Shown here piece after piece: positions 16,060 through 25,524 of a DNA stretch of 36,257 nucleotides; position 1 is the first letter of the stretch; the number at the start of each line of letters is the position of its first letter. Origin of the DNA: Hallella mizrahii (lineage in GTDB: Bacteria; Bacteroidota; Bacteroidia; Bacteroidales; Bacteroidaceae). Location: assembly GCF_009695775.1 (NCBI RefSeq), contig NZ_VUNG01000041.1, positions 1-36,257 on the forward strand, given 5' to 3'. The translations under genes were made by a program, and so were the position numbers. Below the pieces are notes generated by a model, which was not told the origin of the DNA, made no database searches, and was given only the letters and a program-made list of their open reading frames with translations.

Positions 16060-18882
16060 TTACTCTTTCGGCAGCATGATGACGCTCACCTTGTTGGCAC
16101 CGGCGAGGAACTGCTTGACGAACGCAGAGATGGAGGCAGGTGTCTGAGCCTCTACCGTCTTCTTGTAGTCGGTGTAGTTGTCCTGATGGAGCTTATAGTC
16201 GTTGTAGACGACGCCACCCCAGAAGCCATTGGTCTTGGCGTTGGTGTCGAACTGCTTGATCATGAGTTTCTGTACCTTAGAGAGCATCTCGGCATCGCAC
16301 TTCTCGGCGAGGTCCTTCACAGCCTGATCCATGATCTTCAGAGCGATCTCTTTCTTCTCTGGCTTCATCGGGCAGTAGCCCACAAGCTGTGCGATATGGT
16401 AGCCGTCGTCGGCAAGAACCTGTGCGCCCTGAGCGCCACAGCTGTAGGCAGCGCTGGCTTCCTCGCGGATCTGCTTGAGATAGACCATAGAGAGGATCTG
16501 TCCGGCGATGTCCATCTTCACTGAGTTGTCGAGCGAATAGGGCAGCTTCTTGTTCATCCAGAACATGTAAGCGGTAGACTTTGGTGTCTCCATCTTGCGG
16601 TAGAACGTGTTGTCGACAGTCTTGCCGGTTACCTCGCTTGCACGTTTGCTCTCAGGGTTCTTGGCCTTGGTAGCAGGCAGAGCACCGAGATACTGGCAGA
16701 TGAGCGGCCGGATGGTAGCCTCGTCGAAGTTGCCGGTGATGAAGAATGTCCAGCCGTTGGCGTTGGCAGTGCGTTCCTTGGCCATCTGCAGGATGCGGTC
16801 GTAGTTGATGTCCTTCACGTCCTTGAGCAGCATAGGAGCCTGGCGCCAGTCGTGGTTGTAGAGCGTAGCGGTGACAGAGTCGCTGAGTGCGGTCTGCGGG
16901 TCGAGCTCACGGTTTTTCAGTCCTACATTGTATTGCTGGATGAGGTTGCCGTAGGAGTCGGGATCTTTCTTGATGTTGGTGAAATAGAGATAAGCCATCT
17001 GCAGCATGGTCTCCACATCCTTCGGTGTAGAGCTGCCGCTGATGTTCATGTGGCGGTCGCTCATGGTCAGGTCGGCATTGGCAATCTTGCCGGCGAGTGC
17101 CTTGCTCAGCTCTGTGTTGGAGAAGTCGCCTAAGCCACTGGCACCGATGACCTCGTCGAAGGCCTGCAGGTTGGCAAAGTCGTTCTTGCCGTAGACTGAA
17201 GCACCTTGTCCGCCCTGTCCGCTGAGTGTGACCTGATCTTTCTTGAAGTCAACCTTTTTCAGCACTACGGTGACACCATTGGAGAGTGTGAGTACTTTGT
17301 AGTCGAACTTCTTGCTGGCTACCTCTTTCTTGATCTTGCCAGCCTTAGGCATGGTCTTGATGATCGGCTCGTTTTTCACATTGTCGACGTAAGCCTCAAT
17401 CTTGGCGGTGCGTGCCTGGTGTACGGCATCGAGAAGTTGCTCGGCCGTAGGATAGACAGCGCCGTCCTTCTCGTTGTTGAAGTTGATGATGACGAGGTTG
17501 GTGTCGCTCTTGCAGATCAGCTCAGGGAGTACCTGGTTGATGGCCTCCAAGGGGATGGCGGGCACGAGCTGCTTCATCATCGTGTAGGTGTAGTCGATGC
17601 TGGGCATAGGCTCGTTGGTGAGGAAGTAGCCCAGGCAAGCCTGATAGAAAGAAGAGTTGGGACGCTTGTCCTTGTTGGAGTACATCTTGTCGAGACTGCT
17701 GAGGAAGTTGCTCTTGTAGCGCTCGTACTCAGTCGGAGTGAAGCCAAACTCAGCAGCCTGGCGCACGACGAGGTAAGCAGCCTTGAGAGCATCGGCGGTC
17801 TTGCTCATATCTTTTGGAGATGCGCTGATGTCGAAAGCATCCTTGGTCTTGGCAAAGATGTAGTTGCCGTCGCCGGCTTCTGCACTGACGAAGGGACAGT
17901 CGGCTTTCTGAGCAGCCTCGGTGAAGCGCTGTGCAAGCATGCCGGTGACGGCCTGCTTGGCGTAGTTTTGGATCAGATAGGGCAGCGTCTGCTTGAGGCT
18001 GTCGGGATAGACATCGTGTTTCATCATCAGGTCGACAGAAGATGTAGGATACTCTTTGTCCTTGTCGATGATGACGATAGGCTCGGCGTTGTCGGGCACG
18101 GGCTCGTCGACCAGCTTGGCTTCGTTGGCGGGGTTTTTGATGTCGCTGAAGAGTTTCTTGATTTGAGCTTCAGTGTGGTTGACATCTACGTCACCAACGA
18201 TGATGAGTCCCTGATGATCGGGGTGATACCATTTGTGATAGTAGTCGACAAGCTCTTTTCGCTTGAAATTGTCGACGACAGACATCAGACCGATAGGGTA
18301 GCGCACACCATATTTCGATCCGGGGTAGAGCTTGGGCAGGTTGCGCTCAAACATACGGCTGGAAGGAGAAGTGCGCATACGCCATTCCTCATGGATGACG
18401 CCACGTTCCTTGTCGATCTCGCTCTGCTCGAGTGACAGGCCGCACGACCAGTCGCGCAGGATGAGCAGGCAGGAGTCGAGGGTGCCTTGATGCTGTGTGG
18501 GCACGTTATCGATATTGTACACCGTCTGGTCAATGCTGGTATAGGCGTTGAGGTCAGCACCAAACTCGATGCCGTGAGCGCGGCACCACTCAATGAGGTC
18601 GTTGCCCTTGAAGTGGTCACTGCCGTTGAAAGCCATGTGCTCAAGGAAGTGTGCAAGGCCACGCTGGTCTTCATTCTCCTCCAAGGAGCCTACTTTCTGC
18701 GCAATGTAGAAGTTGGCACGGTGCTCAGGCCAGTTGTTGTGGCGGATGTAGTAAGTCAATCCATTACTGAGCTTGCCGATCCTTACAGCTGTGTCCACGG
18801 GTACAGTCATGTCGGGCATCTGAGCCCAAGCCTGTGCGCCGACGAAAAGCAGCAAGGTGGCAATAACGTTTCTTAATTTCAT
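16060..18882 (-). CDS. M16 family zinc metallopeptidase (pitrilysin/insulinase type), secreted
   Basis: A 940-residue periplasmic peptidase with a signal peptide (cleavage near Ala20). The inverted zinc motif HxxEH is complete: H78-F-L-E81-H82 (RGLAHFLEHMAFNG). The third ligand is Glu159 (DKERGVIHEEW), 77 residues after H82 as in pitrilysin. The second half (from ~residue 500) is the catalytically inactive M16 repeat that closes the clam shell, with NSVKMDIAGQILSMVYL and RFTEAAQKADCP-type segments. It degrades peptides; the natural substrate is unknown. Divergent from the Fur-type regulator gene; no operon partner on its own strand. Confidence 0.95.
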   Translation of the reverse strand: MKLRNVIATLLLFVGAQAWAQMPDMTVPVDTAVRIGKLSNGLTYYIRHNNWPEHRANFYIAQKVGSLEENEDQRGLAHFLEHMAFNGSDHFKGNDLIEWCRAHGIEFGADLNAYTSIDQTVYNIDNVPTQHQGTLDSCLLILRDWSCGLSLEQSEIDKERGVIHEEWRMRTSPSSRMFERNLPKLYPGSKYGVRYPIGLMSVVDNFKRKELVDYYHKWYHPDHQGLIIVGDVDVNHTEAQIKKLFSDIKNPANEAKLVDEPVPDNAEPIVIIDKDKEYPTSSVDLMMKHDVYPDSLKQTLPYLIQNYAKQAVTGMLAQRFTEAAQKADCPFVSAEAGDGNYIFAKTKDAFDISASPKDMSKTADALKAAYLVVRQAAEFGFTPTEYERYKSNFLSSLDKMYSNKDKRPNSSFYQACLGYFLTNEPMPSIDYTYTMMKQLVPAIPLEAINQVLPELICKSDTNLVIINFNNEKDGAVYPTAEQLLDAVHQARTAKIEAYVDNVKNEPIIKTMPKAGKIKKEVASKKFDYKVLTLSNGVTVVLKKVDFKKDQVTLSGQGGQGASVYGKNDFANLQAFDEVIGASGLGDFSNTELSKALAGKIANADLTMSDRHMNISGSSTPKDVETMLQMAYLYFTNIKKDPDSYGNLIQQYNVGLKNRELDPQTALSDSVTATLYNHDWRQAPMLLKDVKDINYDRILQMAKERTANANGWTFFITGNFDEATIRPLICQYLGALPATKAKNPESKRASEVTGKTVDNTFYRKMETPKSTAYMFWMNKKLPYSLDNSVKMDIAGQILSMVYLKQIREEASAAYSCGAQGAQVLADDGYHIAQLVGYCPMKPEKKEIALKIMDQAVKDLAEKCDAEMLSKVQKLMIKQFDTNAKTNGFWGGVVYNDYKLHQDNYTDYKKTVEAQTPASISAFVKQFLAGANKVSVIMLPKE

Positions 18883-18911
18883 AAATAAATACTGTTAAGA
18901 TAATAATAATG

Positions 18912-18942
18912 CAAAGATAGTGTGTTTTATAATAAACCGCAA
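18912..18942 (-). promoter_or_regulatory. Promoter of the M16 peptidase gene
   Basis: On the minus strand TATCTTTG (18912-18919) lies 29 bases before the ATG. A TTGC stands at the -33 position with a 19-base spacer (18939-18942), close to the TTTG consensus. Confidence 0.6.
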
Positions 18943-19059
18943 GAAAAGTATAGTAATGTCATTGCATTTTAATATTTTTTATTTCAAACCGATTTCTTTA
19001 CTTTTTCGCCTTTTTATGACTTTTTTAAAAGAAAAGCAAAAGAAATAAACATTGAAACA

Positions 19060-19091
19060 TTTGGTAGGGAGGCACAAAAGAACTACTTTTG
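19060..19091 (+). promoter_or_regulatory. Promoter of the Fur-family gene, implying a very short leader
   Basis: TTTG at 19060-19063, a 20-base spacer and TACTTTTG at 19084-19091. The ATG chosen for the gene is at 19097, only five bases after the -7 element, so the transcript should begin at or within a few bases of the start codon. This also rules out the longer reading frame beginning at 19052. Confidence 0.65.
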
Positions 19092-19096
19092 CAGTT

Positions 19097-19528
19097 ATGG
19101 ACGAAAATATATGCATTCAACTCTTGAAAGCCCACGGCATTAAGCCGACAAGCAACCGCATCCTTGTTGTGCGCGCTTTAGCCACCGAAGACGCTCCCTC
19201 GTCGATCAGTGACTTGGAGCGTAGACTGCTCTCGGTGGACAAGAGCAGCATCTTCCGATGTCTCATGGTGTTTCGTGAGCACCATTTGGTTCACTCGCTG
19301 GAAGATGGAGACGGACAAGTGAAGTATGAGCTTTGTCATCGTCACGGCGACAGCGATGATGATCTGCATGTCCATTTCTATTGCAGACTCTGTCATCGTA
19401 TCTTCTGCATGGAAGACACGCCGGTGCCTTTGGTCGCCATTCCCGAAGGCTTCCGGATGGAGAGCGTCAACTATATGATCAAAGGCCTTTGCCCAGAGTG
19501 CGCCCGCAAGAGAGGACAACGCCTATGA
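19097..19528 (+). CDS. Fur-family metal-dependent transcriptional regulator
   Basis: A 143-residue Fur/Zur/PerR-type repressor. The winged helix covers residues 1-75 (LKAHGIKPTSNRILVVRAL, SSISDLERRLLSVDKSSIFR, then HHLVHSLEDGDGQVKYEL). The dimerisation part contains HVHFYCRLCHRIFC with metal-site residues H91 and H93, and the structural zinc cysteines C96/C99 and C132/C135 (CPEC). Start ATG 19097 is preferred to 19052 because the promoter -7 element lies between them and the family begins at this point. It overlaps mutY by ATGA. Which metal it senses cannot be told. It is divergent from the M16 peptidase and could regulate it. Confidence 0.9.
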   Translation: MDENICIQLLKAHGIKPTSNRILVVRALATEDAPSSISDLERRLLSVDKSSIFRCLMVFREHHLVHSLEDGDGQVKYELCHRHGDSDDDLHVHFYCRLCHRIFCMEDTPVPLVAIPEGFRMESVNYMIKGLCPECARKRGQRL

Positions 19529-20565
19529 GTCCTGCCGCTTTCTGTGCCACGCTGTTGAGATGGTACGCGGGCTATGGCCGTGATCTGCCGTGGCGCCACA
19601 CTCGCGATCCCTATGCTATCTGGCTCAGCGAGGTCATCTTGCAGCAGACCCGCATCAGCCAGGGTACAGCTTATTGGCTGCGTTTCATGCATGCCTGGCC
19701 CACTGTTGAGGCGCTTGCTGCGGCTACAGAGGACGAAGTGCTGAAGATGTGGCAGGGCTTGGGATACTATTCGCGTGCGCGTAATCTCCACACAGCGGCG
19801 CAGCAGATTGTAGCTTTGGGGCAGTTTCCTTGTACCTTGGAGGAAATACGGCGGCTTAAAGGCGTAGGCGACTACACGGCTGCCGCCATTGCCTCCATGG
19901 CTTTTGACGTCACAGTGGCTGCTGTCGACGGCAATGTCTATCGTGTGCTCTCCCGTCTCTATGCCATCGCCACGCCCATCAACACCACGGAGGGCAAGCA
20001 TCTCTTCGCCCACTTGGCCGATGAACTGATCCATGCCGCACCGCTGACCGCACAGTCGCCTCAAGGGGATGAAGCCTGTGGTGCCAGCCTCTTCAACCAG
20101 GCAATGATGGACTTCGGAGCCACGCAGTGCACGCCACAGTCGCCGTCGTGTCTGCTCTGTCCTTTTCAGGAAGACTGTGAAGCGCACCGGCGGGGCATAG
20201 TCAATCAACTGCCCGTGAAGCTGAAGAAGACAAAAATCACCACCCGACACCTTATTTATATATATGTTCGCTGCCACGGCTACACCGCCATTCACCGTCG
20301 TGGTTCCGGCGACATCTGGCAAGGACTGTGGGAGCCGCCGCTCTTCGAGAACAAGCCCCTGCCGCAATGGCCCGGTCATCTCAAGCAGTTGGCTACGGGT
20401 GTGAAGCATGTTCTTACCCATCGCATCCTCTTTGCCGACTTCTATCTCCTCGATACCGACCAGCGTCCGTCGTTGGCAGATGACTACGTATGGGTGCCGG
20501 AATCCCGTCTTGCTGACTTTGCCGTGCCGAGGCTGGTGGAGAAACTCGTGGAAACGATTGCTTGA
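19525..20565 (+). CDS. mutY: A/G-specific adenine DNA glycosylase MutY
   Basis: A 346-residue base-excision repair enzyme that removes adenine mispaired with 8-oxoguanine. Visible features: Glu36 in LSEVILQQTR (catalytic), the helix-hairpin-helix LKGVGDYTAAAI at 111-122, and catalytic Asp135 in VDGNVYRVLSR. The iron-sulfur loop has four cysteines, C202-x6-C209-x2-C212-x5-C218. Residues ~235-346 form the Nudix-like domain that recognises 8-oxoG (GDIWQGLWEPP). Its ATG overlaps the stop of the Fur-family gene, so the two are co-transcribed and probably coupled; the longer frame starting at 19381 is not used. Confidence 0.96.
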   Translation: MSPAAFCATLLRWYAGYGRDLPWRHTRDPYAIWLSEVILQQTRISQGTAYWLRFMHAWPTVEALAAATEDEVLKMWQGLGYYSRARNLHTAAQQIVALGQFPCTLEEIRRLKGVGDYTAAAIASMAFDVTVAAVDGNVYRVLSRLYAIATPINTTEGKHLFAHLADELIHAAPLTAQSPQGDEACGASLFNQAMMDFGATQCTPQSPSCLLCPFQEDCEAHRRGIVNQLPVKLKKTKITTRHLIYIYVRCHGYTAIHRRGSGDIWQGLWEPPLFENKPLPQWPGHLKQLATGVKHVLTHRILFADFYLLDTDQRPSLADDYVWVPESRLADFAVPRLVEKLVETIA

Positions 20566-20600
20566 TATTTTCGGGTATCAGCTCTGTCTCTTTTAAATTT

Positions 20601-20640
20601 ATGCCATGAGCCAAAACTAATTATTGTTGACTCATGGCAT
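20601..20640. terminator. Stem-loop between convergent mutY and susD
   Basis: ATGCCATGAG (20601-20610) and CTCATGGCAT (20631-20640) form a perfect 10-base-pair stem with a 20-base loop, flanked by T-rich sequence on the plus side (TATTTGTG) and an A/T-rich flank on the other. It can serve both convergent genes. Confidence 0.65.
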
Positions 20641-20670
20641 TATTTGTGTTATGTTAAGCGTACCGATCTC

Positions 20671-22287
20671 CTATCTATTTGACTCATATCCTGGATTTTG
20701 TTGCAGATTTCCGTTGGTTTCCATCGCACTGAGCGGAATAGGGAAGATCGCTGTATGTCCATCCGTGATCGCAGTATGGTTGAACCAGTTCTTGGTCGTA
20801 AAGGTTCCGAAACGTATCATTTGTGTGCGACGTTGCGCCTCACACGCAAATTCCCACCCCCATTCATCATACAGTCCTCCTAATTTGACTGGCGTTTGGT
20901 CTCCAGCTACGTCAATCTTATTATCCCAATCAAGTGTCCCATATTTTATACGGGTGTCTCCTTTGAGATCATCTACTGTTACTTTGGCCTTTTCAGCATC
21001 GTCGAAATCACGCGATCTGAGCTGGGTAACGATTTGGGCAGCCTCATTTTCGTTTGTTCCTAAACGTAAGAGGCATTCTGCTTTGTCAAGAAGGACCTCA
21101 GCATAGCGGAAAAAAGGGAAGTCATTACTCCATGTGCCATTTGTGGTCGACGGGTCCGTTCCGTATTTCCAAACGCGATAGCCATAATCAATGCGGGTAT
21201 AGTTTTTACCATCACGTGAGCAAGTCAGGGATGGCAAATAGTTGGTACATGTCCATACCAAATTACCATTGCTGTCATACTGAGGACCTATCAGCCATGT
21301 TTCTTCCAGTCGCTTGTCTCCCTTTTCATACGAGTTGATAAATTGTGGATTGGCACAACTGCCACCCCAGAAGTAGTCACTTGTATTACCAAAGACTGTT
21401 TTGGCAGTTGACGGAAACCATTTGTGTTGCATCTGAAAGCCTTGATAGCGACTGTCGTATGGAACAGCGAAAATGATTTCTGGATTGCTGGGGCCATTGT
21501 TATATGCGAAAATGGATTTGTAATCAGAAGCTAACGAGTATTTGCCACTGTTGATGATCTGATCGCAACAGTCAAGACATTCTTTCCATCGTGGCGTTCC
21601 TGTGTACACTTCTGCATTCAGATATACTCTTGCCAGTGCAGTGAGAGCACCCCATTTTGTCAATCTCCCGTAAGTAGATGCGTCTACGTTTTCGGTCAAT
21701 GAAGGAATGACGGATGTAAGCTCAGAGACTACGAAGTCATATACTTGTTTGCGCGTAGCTTGCTGCGGGATACTGTCATTGAAATGCGTCACGATAGGTA
21801 CGTTTCCGTGTGTGTCAAGAAGCATCATATACCAAAGCGCACGTGCAGCACGAAGCTCTGCCAATGTCGAAGTCTTCAAGTCTTCGCCAATAGGAAGTTC
21901 GCCACTTTCGATTTGGTCAAGAATGCGATTGGCATTGTTGATGGCATCATAAGGAGTATCGTAGCAGTTCTCTGGTTGCCACGATTCAGAGTTCCACGTA
22001 TGTTGATGCATACGCCGGTATGTTCCGCCATCATCCCATCCATTAGGACGAGTAGGAGTAATGATGACATCTCCACTCTCTTCCTGTGCGTCGAAGAGTC
22101 CCTGCCAGTCCATGATATAAGTTAATGGATGGTATACACTTGCGACGAGCGAGGCGATGTCCTGGTTGTTGGGCTTGAATGTTGATTGTGTGACTTCAGA
22201 GTAGACTTTCTCATCAAGATTGAAACAGCTGGTAAAGCCAAAAGCCGTTACTAAAGCTGATACTATGAATAATATGCGATGTTTCAT
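20671..22287 (-). CDS. SusD/RagB-type surface glycan-binding lipoprotein (locus 2)
   Basis: A 538-residue SusD-like lipoprotein with a lipobox at Cys21 (GFTSCFNLDEKVYSEV). SusD hallmarks are present: STLAELRAARALWYMMLLDT, ALTALARVYLNAEVY (tetratricopeptide-type helix), FFRYAEVLLDKAECLLRLG and the ending IPLSAMETNGNLQQNPGYE. It starts 25 bases after the stop of its susC, so it is the last gene of the leftward operon GH146-like, SusC, SusD. It is only distantly related to the SusD of locus 1, as the sequences differ nearly everywhere outside the family motifs. Confidence 0.96.
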   Translation of the reverse strand: MKHRILFIVSALVTAFGFTSCFNLDEKVYSEVTQSTFKPNNQDIASLVASVYHPLTYIMDWQGLFDAQEESGDVIITPTRPNGWDDGGTYRRMHQHTWNSESWQPENCYDTPYDAINNANRILDQIESGELPIGEDLKTSTLAELRAARALWYMMLLDTHGNVPIVTHFNDSIPQQATRKQVYDFVVSELTSVIPSLTENVDASTYGRLTKWGALTALARVYLNAEVYTGTPRWKECLDCCDQIINSGKYSLASDYKSIFAYNNGPSNPEIIFAVPYDSRYQGFQMQHKWFPSTAKTVFGNTSDYFWGGSCANPQFINSYEKGDKRLEETWLIGPQYDSNGNLVWTCTNYLPSLTCSRDGKNYTRIDYGYRVWKYGTDPSTTNGTWSNDFPFFRYAEVLLDKAECLLRLGTNENEAAQIVTQLRSRDFDDAEKAKVTVDDLKGDTRIKYGTLDWDNKIDVAGDQTPVKLGGLYDEWGWEFACEAQRRTQMIRFGTFTTKNWFNHTAITDGHTAIFPIPLSAMETNGNLQQNPGYESNR

Positions 22288-22312
22288 AATGATGTTCTGT
22301 TAAAGTGGGTTG

Positions 22313-25300
22313 TTAAAAAGTGACGTTCACTCCGAATGTAAATGATCTTGTAGTAGGATATTTGTCTCTGTCGTCAGTACCTGCCGTGAGTCCTGTGATA
22401 TCCACTTCAGGATCAATACCTTTGTAACCGGTGATGGTGGCAAGATTTAGGCAACTTGCATAAATGCGCAGCCTTTGAATCCATTTGAGCTTCTTGACAT
22501 TGAAGGAGTAGCCCAGTGTGACATTATCAATCTTCCAAAAGTCGCCGTCTTCAACATATTCACTGACATAGCGCTGGGAATCATTGATACGTACCTTCTC
22601 GCCAGTTTTCGTCACGCTCTTCTTGTCCTCTGAAATAGATACGACATCGTGAGTATTGAAAGCACTGTTCAGTACATTGTATTGAATAGTTGGGTTGGCA
22701 TAGAACATCTCCTGGAAATTCAGAATCTGAAAGCCAAACTGTCCACGCATGTTGATGCTGAGATCCCAATTCTTGTATGTGATGGTATTGTTGAAATTGA
22801 CAAAGTGCTTGGGCACGCCATTACCAAGGACTTGGCGGTCTTCTGTTGTTGCATTGGCAGCCAAATCATAATATTTGTTGCCAGTCAGATTGCCGTCAGC
22901 ATCTCTTTCAAGGCGTTCGACAACCCATTTGCCGTCAGAAGTAAGACCAACAGACTTAAGCCCAAAGAAGTTGCCGATAGGCTCGCCGACTTTGACACGG
23001 TGAGTCTCTGTCTGAATAGGTTCGCCGGTATAACCAGTGGTAAACCAGTCTGTAGACATTGTGTATTTGTCGTTGCTGATAGAGCGGACTTCATTGCTGT
23101 TATGAGAATATGAGAAATTGGTATTCCATTCAAAATCCTTCGTCTTCACTGGAATGGCGTTGATAAGCACTTCTACTCCTTTGTTGCGGATCTTGCCTAC
23201 GTTGGCCATGATAGTACTGTATTGATAAGGAGGTACAGGGACAGAGTAGTTCCAAAGTGCATCCTTGGTATCTCGCAAATAGAAGTCGATGCTTCCTCCG
23301 AGTCGCCCACCAAAGAATTCATAATCGAAACCGAGGTTATACTCGTACTTCTTCTCCCATCGTAGATCAGGATTGGCATTACGCGTTGGAGTAAGGATGC
23401 GTATCCAGTCATTGTTGTACAAGAAATAATTGTCATAGCCAAGGGAAGCAAGACTCTGATAAGGATCATTGATGTCAATGCCAGTGATACCGAATCCAGC
23501 GCGTAGCTTCAGATTATCGATCCATGAAAATTGCTTCATAAACTTCTCGTTATTGATACGCCAACCTATGGAAACTCCAGGAAAGTTACCCCATTTATGG
23601 TCTTCACCAAACTTTGAACTTCCCTCGTGTCTAATAGAGAACATGGCCAAGTAACGGTCATCATAGTTGTAGGTGACTCGTCCAAAGACACCAATCAGGC
23701 GTGTCTGATATTTATAGGAATCCTCACCGGCCACGCCTTGTGCCAGTCCCTTTCCTGATCCTAACTTATTATATGTGTAACTGTCGGTTGGGAAGTTGCG
23801 GTTGTTTGCCGAGAAGTATTCCGTTCTGTTGTCTTCGTAGCTATATCCTGCAATTGCTTCAATGCTATGCTTATTGAATTTATGGTGCCAGTCGGCGGTC
23901 AACTCCACGCTATTATAAATGTAGTCGCTGCTGTATCGTGAGGCGTATCCGTTGAGTCCATTTTCCGTTGTGCTGGGATGCTTCTTGGTTTGGTAATAGC
24001 CGTTGATAGAGTTCTGCCCTTTTCTTGTCACTGATCCCTTAAAGGAAAGATCTTCAAAAGGTCTAAATACCATTGTTCCCGTGAATCGAATATTGCGATT
24101 CCTTGCAGAACCTACATTTTCGTTTTGGAGCGATACAGGGTTGTCGTAGAAATAGACGTTCCGCTCTACATAGTTTCCGTTCTCATCATAGACTGGTTGG
24201 GTCGGGTTCTGAATACAAGCGTCGCGGTAAACAGTTCCATGACTGACACCATAAGGATATTTGCGCTCACTTGCAATCATCATAAGCGTGGTGGTGAGCT
24301 TGTCGTCAAACATACGGTGGGTGAGCTCAAAGTTGGCACGGATGTTTTTGCCATCGGTTTTCTTTAAGGTACCTTCACGGTCGTTGTAGTTCAGTGCGGC
24401 AAGATAGCTGACAGACTTACTTCCACCCCGGAAGGTAAGGTTGTGGTTATGACTGACAGCCGTTCTGCTCACCTCATCAAGCCAGTTGGTAGAGGCACCG
24501 TAGTCTTTGTCATCGGCTCCGGAAGGTGTCCATCCTTCTTTCCAACGCTCACGCAGTTGTGAGGCATTGAGAAAATCAGCCTTCTTTGCCTGGTATGCGA
24601 CAGAGAGGTATCCATTGTATTCTATGGAAGGTTTTACTTCCCGACTGCCACTTTTGGTCGTGATGATAATCACGCCGTTCGTACCACGTGTACCATAGAT
24701 GGCCGTTGCTGATCCGTCTTTCAAGACATCGATGGATTCAATATCTTCTGGTGCTACAGTAGAGAAAGAGCCTGGTACTCCATCAACAAGAATCAATGGC
24801 GTGCTGTTGCCCATCAATGAAGATGTTCCGCGAAGCATGACGGTAGTAGAACCATTAGGATCGCCCGATGGCAAAGATATGTTGAGACCTGCCACTTTTC
24901 CTTGAACCAGCTGTCCTGCATCCAGAACGCTTCCAGTGTTGAAATCCTTGGCTTTCACGCTTGCAACGCTGCTCGTCACATCAGCCTTCTTCTGTGTACC
25001 ATATCCGACCACAACGACTTCGTTTAGATCAGTAAGGTCTTCTTCAAGTAAAAAGTTATGATGGCCGGACGTAGCTTTGAATTCAGCCGTCTTGAATCCT
25101 ACATAACTGACTGTAATGATTTTCCCAGCAGGCAGCCGAAGCGAGTAGTTGCCATCTATGTCGGTGATAGCTCCATTCTTTGTATTTCCCTTTTCTGTAA
25201 CTGTTGCTCCTACGATAGGATCTCCATTTTTATCTTTAACAACACCTTTTACGGTGATGGTGTTGACTTGCTGTACGGATTGTACCGATGGAATTCCGGT

Positions 25301-25417
25301 ACTTGATCCGTCTGCTAATGCAAAAGTAATGTTGCCCGCAGTCATAAGCAAAAACATGATTACCTTTGCGTAAGTGTTATTACGCATAAAACTTGAGGCT
25401 TGTGATTCTTTTTTCAT
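22313..25417 (-). CDS. SusC/RagA-type TonB-dependent outer-membrane transporter (locus 2)
   Basis: A 1034-residue SusC-like importer. A long N-terminal leader with a hydrophobic segment (VIMFLLMTAGNITFALA) precedes a carboxypeptidase-D-like domain at about 53-120 (VKGVVKDKNGDPIVGATVTE, TDIDGNYSL, VSYVGFK). The plug region starts LNEVVVVGYGTQKKADVTSSV, with TPLILVDGVPG and IDVLKDGSATAIYGTRGTNG; the barrel ends FGVNVTF. A second start at residue 11 (25387) would give a shorter signal peptide. It lies 107 bases downstream of the GH146-like gene on the same strand, with no promoter of its own that I can see, so it is likely part of that operon. Confidence 0.96.
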   Translation of the reverse strand: MKKESQASSFMRNNTYAKVIMFLLMTAGNITFALADGSSTGIPSVQSVQQVNTITVKGVVKDKNGDPIVGATVTEKGNTKNGAITDIDGNYSLRLPAGKIITVSYVGFKTAEFKATSGHHNFLLEEDLTDLNEVVVVGYGTQKKADVTSSVASVKAKDFNTGSVLDAGQLVQGKVAGLNISLPSGDPNGSTTVMLRGTSSLMGNSTPLILVDGVPGSFSTVAPEDIESIDVLKDGSATAIYGTRGTNGVIIITTKSGSREVKPSIEYNGYLSVAYQAKKADFLNASQLRERWKEGWTPSGADDKDYGASTNWLDEVSRTAVSHNHNLTFRGGSKSVSYLAALNYNDREGTLKKTDGKNIRANFELTHRMFDDKLTTTLMMIASERKYPYGVSHGTVYRDACIQNPTQPVYDENGNYVERNVYFYDNPVSLQNENVGSARNRNIRFTGTMVFRPFEDLSFKGSVTRKGQNSINGYYQTKKHPSTTENGLNGYASRYSSDYIYNSVELTADWHHKFNKHSIEAIAGYSYEDNRTEYFSANNRNFPTDSYTYNKLGSGKGLAQGVAGEDSYKYQTRLIGVFGRVTYNYDDRYLAMFSIRHEGSSKFGEDHKWGNFPGVSIGWRINNEKFMKQFSWIDNLKLRAGFGITGIDINDPYQSLASLGYDNYFLYNNDWIRILTPTRNANPDLRWEKKYEYNLGFDYEFFGGRLGGSIDFYLRDTKDALWNYSVPVPPYQYSTIMANVGKIRNKGVEVLINAIPVKTKDFEWNTNFSYSHNSNEVRSISNDKYTMSTDWFTTGYTGEPIQTETHRVKVGEPIGNFFGLKSVGLTSDGKWVVERLERDADGNLTGNKYYDLAANATTEDRQVLGNGVPKHFVNFNNTITYKNWDLSINMRGQFGFQILNFQEMFYANPTIQYNVLNSAFNTHDVVSISEDKKSVTKTGEKVRINDSQRYVSEYVEDGDFWKIDNVTLGYSFNVKKLKWIQRLRIYASCLNLATITGYKGIDPEVDITGLTAGTDDRDKYPTTRSFTFGVNVTF

Positions 25418-25524
25418 GTCTTTATTGTTTTAGTCCAAGACATTCGTCATCTTAACGTGATGCCTTATTCGGGTTAATACTTGGCTTCCCTTTGTCTGTA
25501 ATCTTGGTGTTGCGACACCTGTTA

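Noticed and set aside
17206..18435. 409-residue plus-strand frame inside the M16 peptidase gene
   Set aside because: The minus strand encodes an M16 protein with intact motifs over the full length; the plus frame is Val/Leu/Asp-rich shadow sequence.
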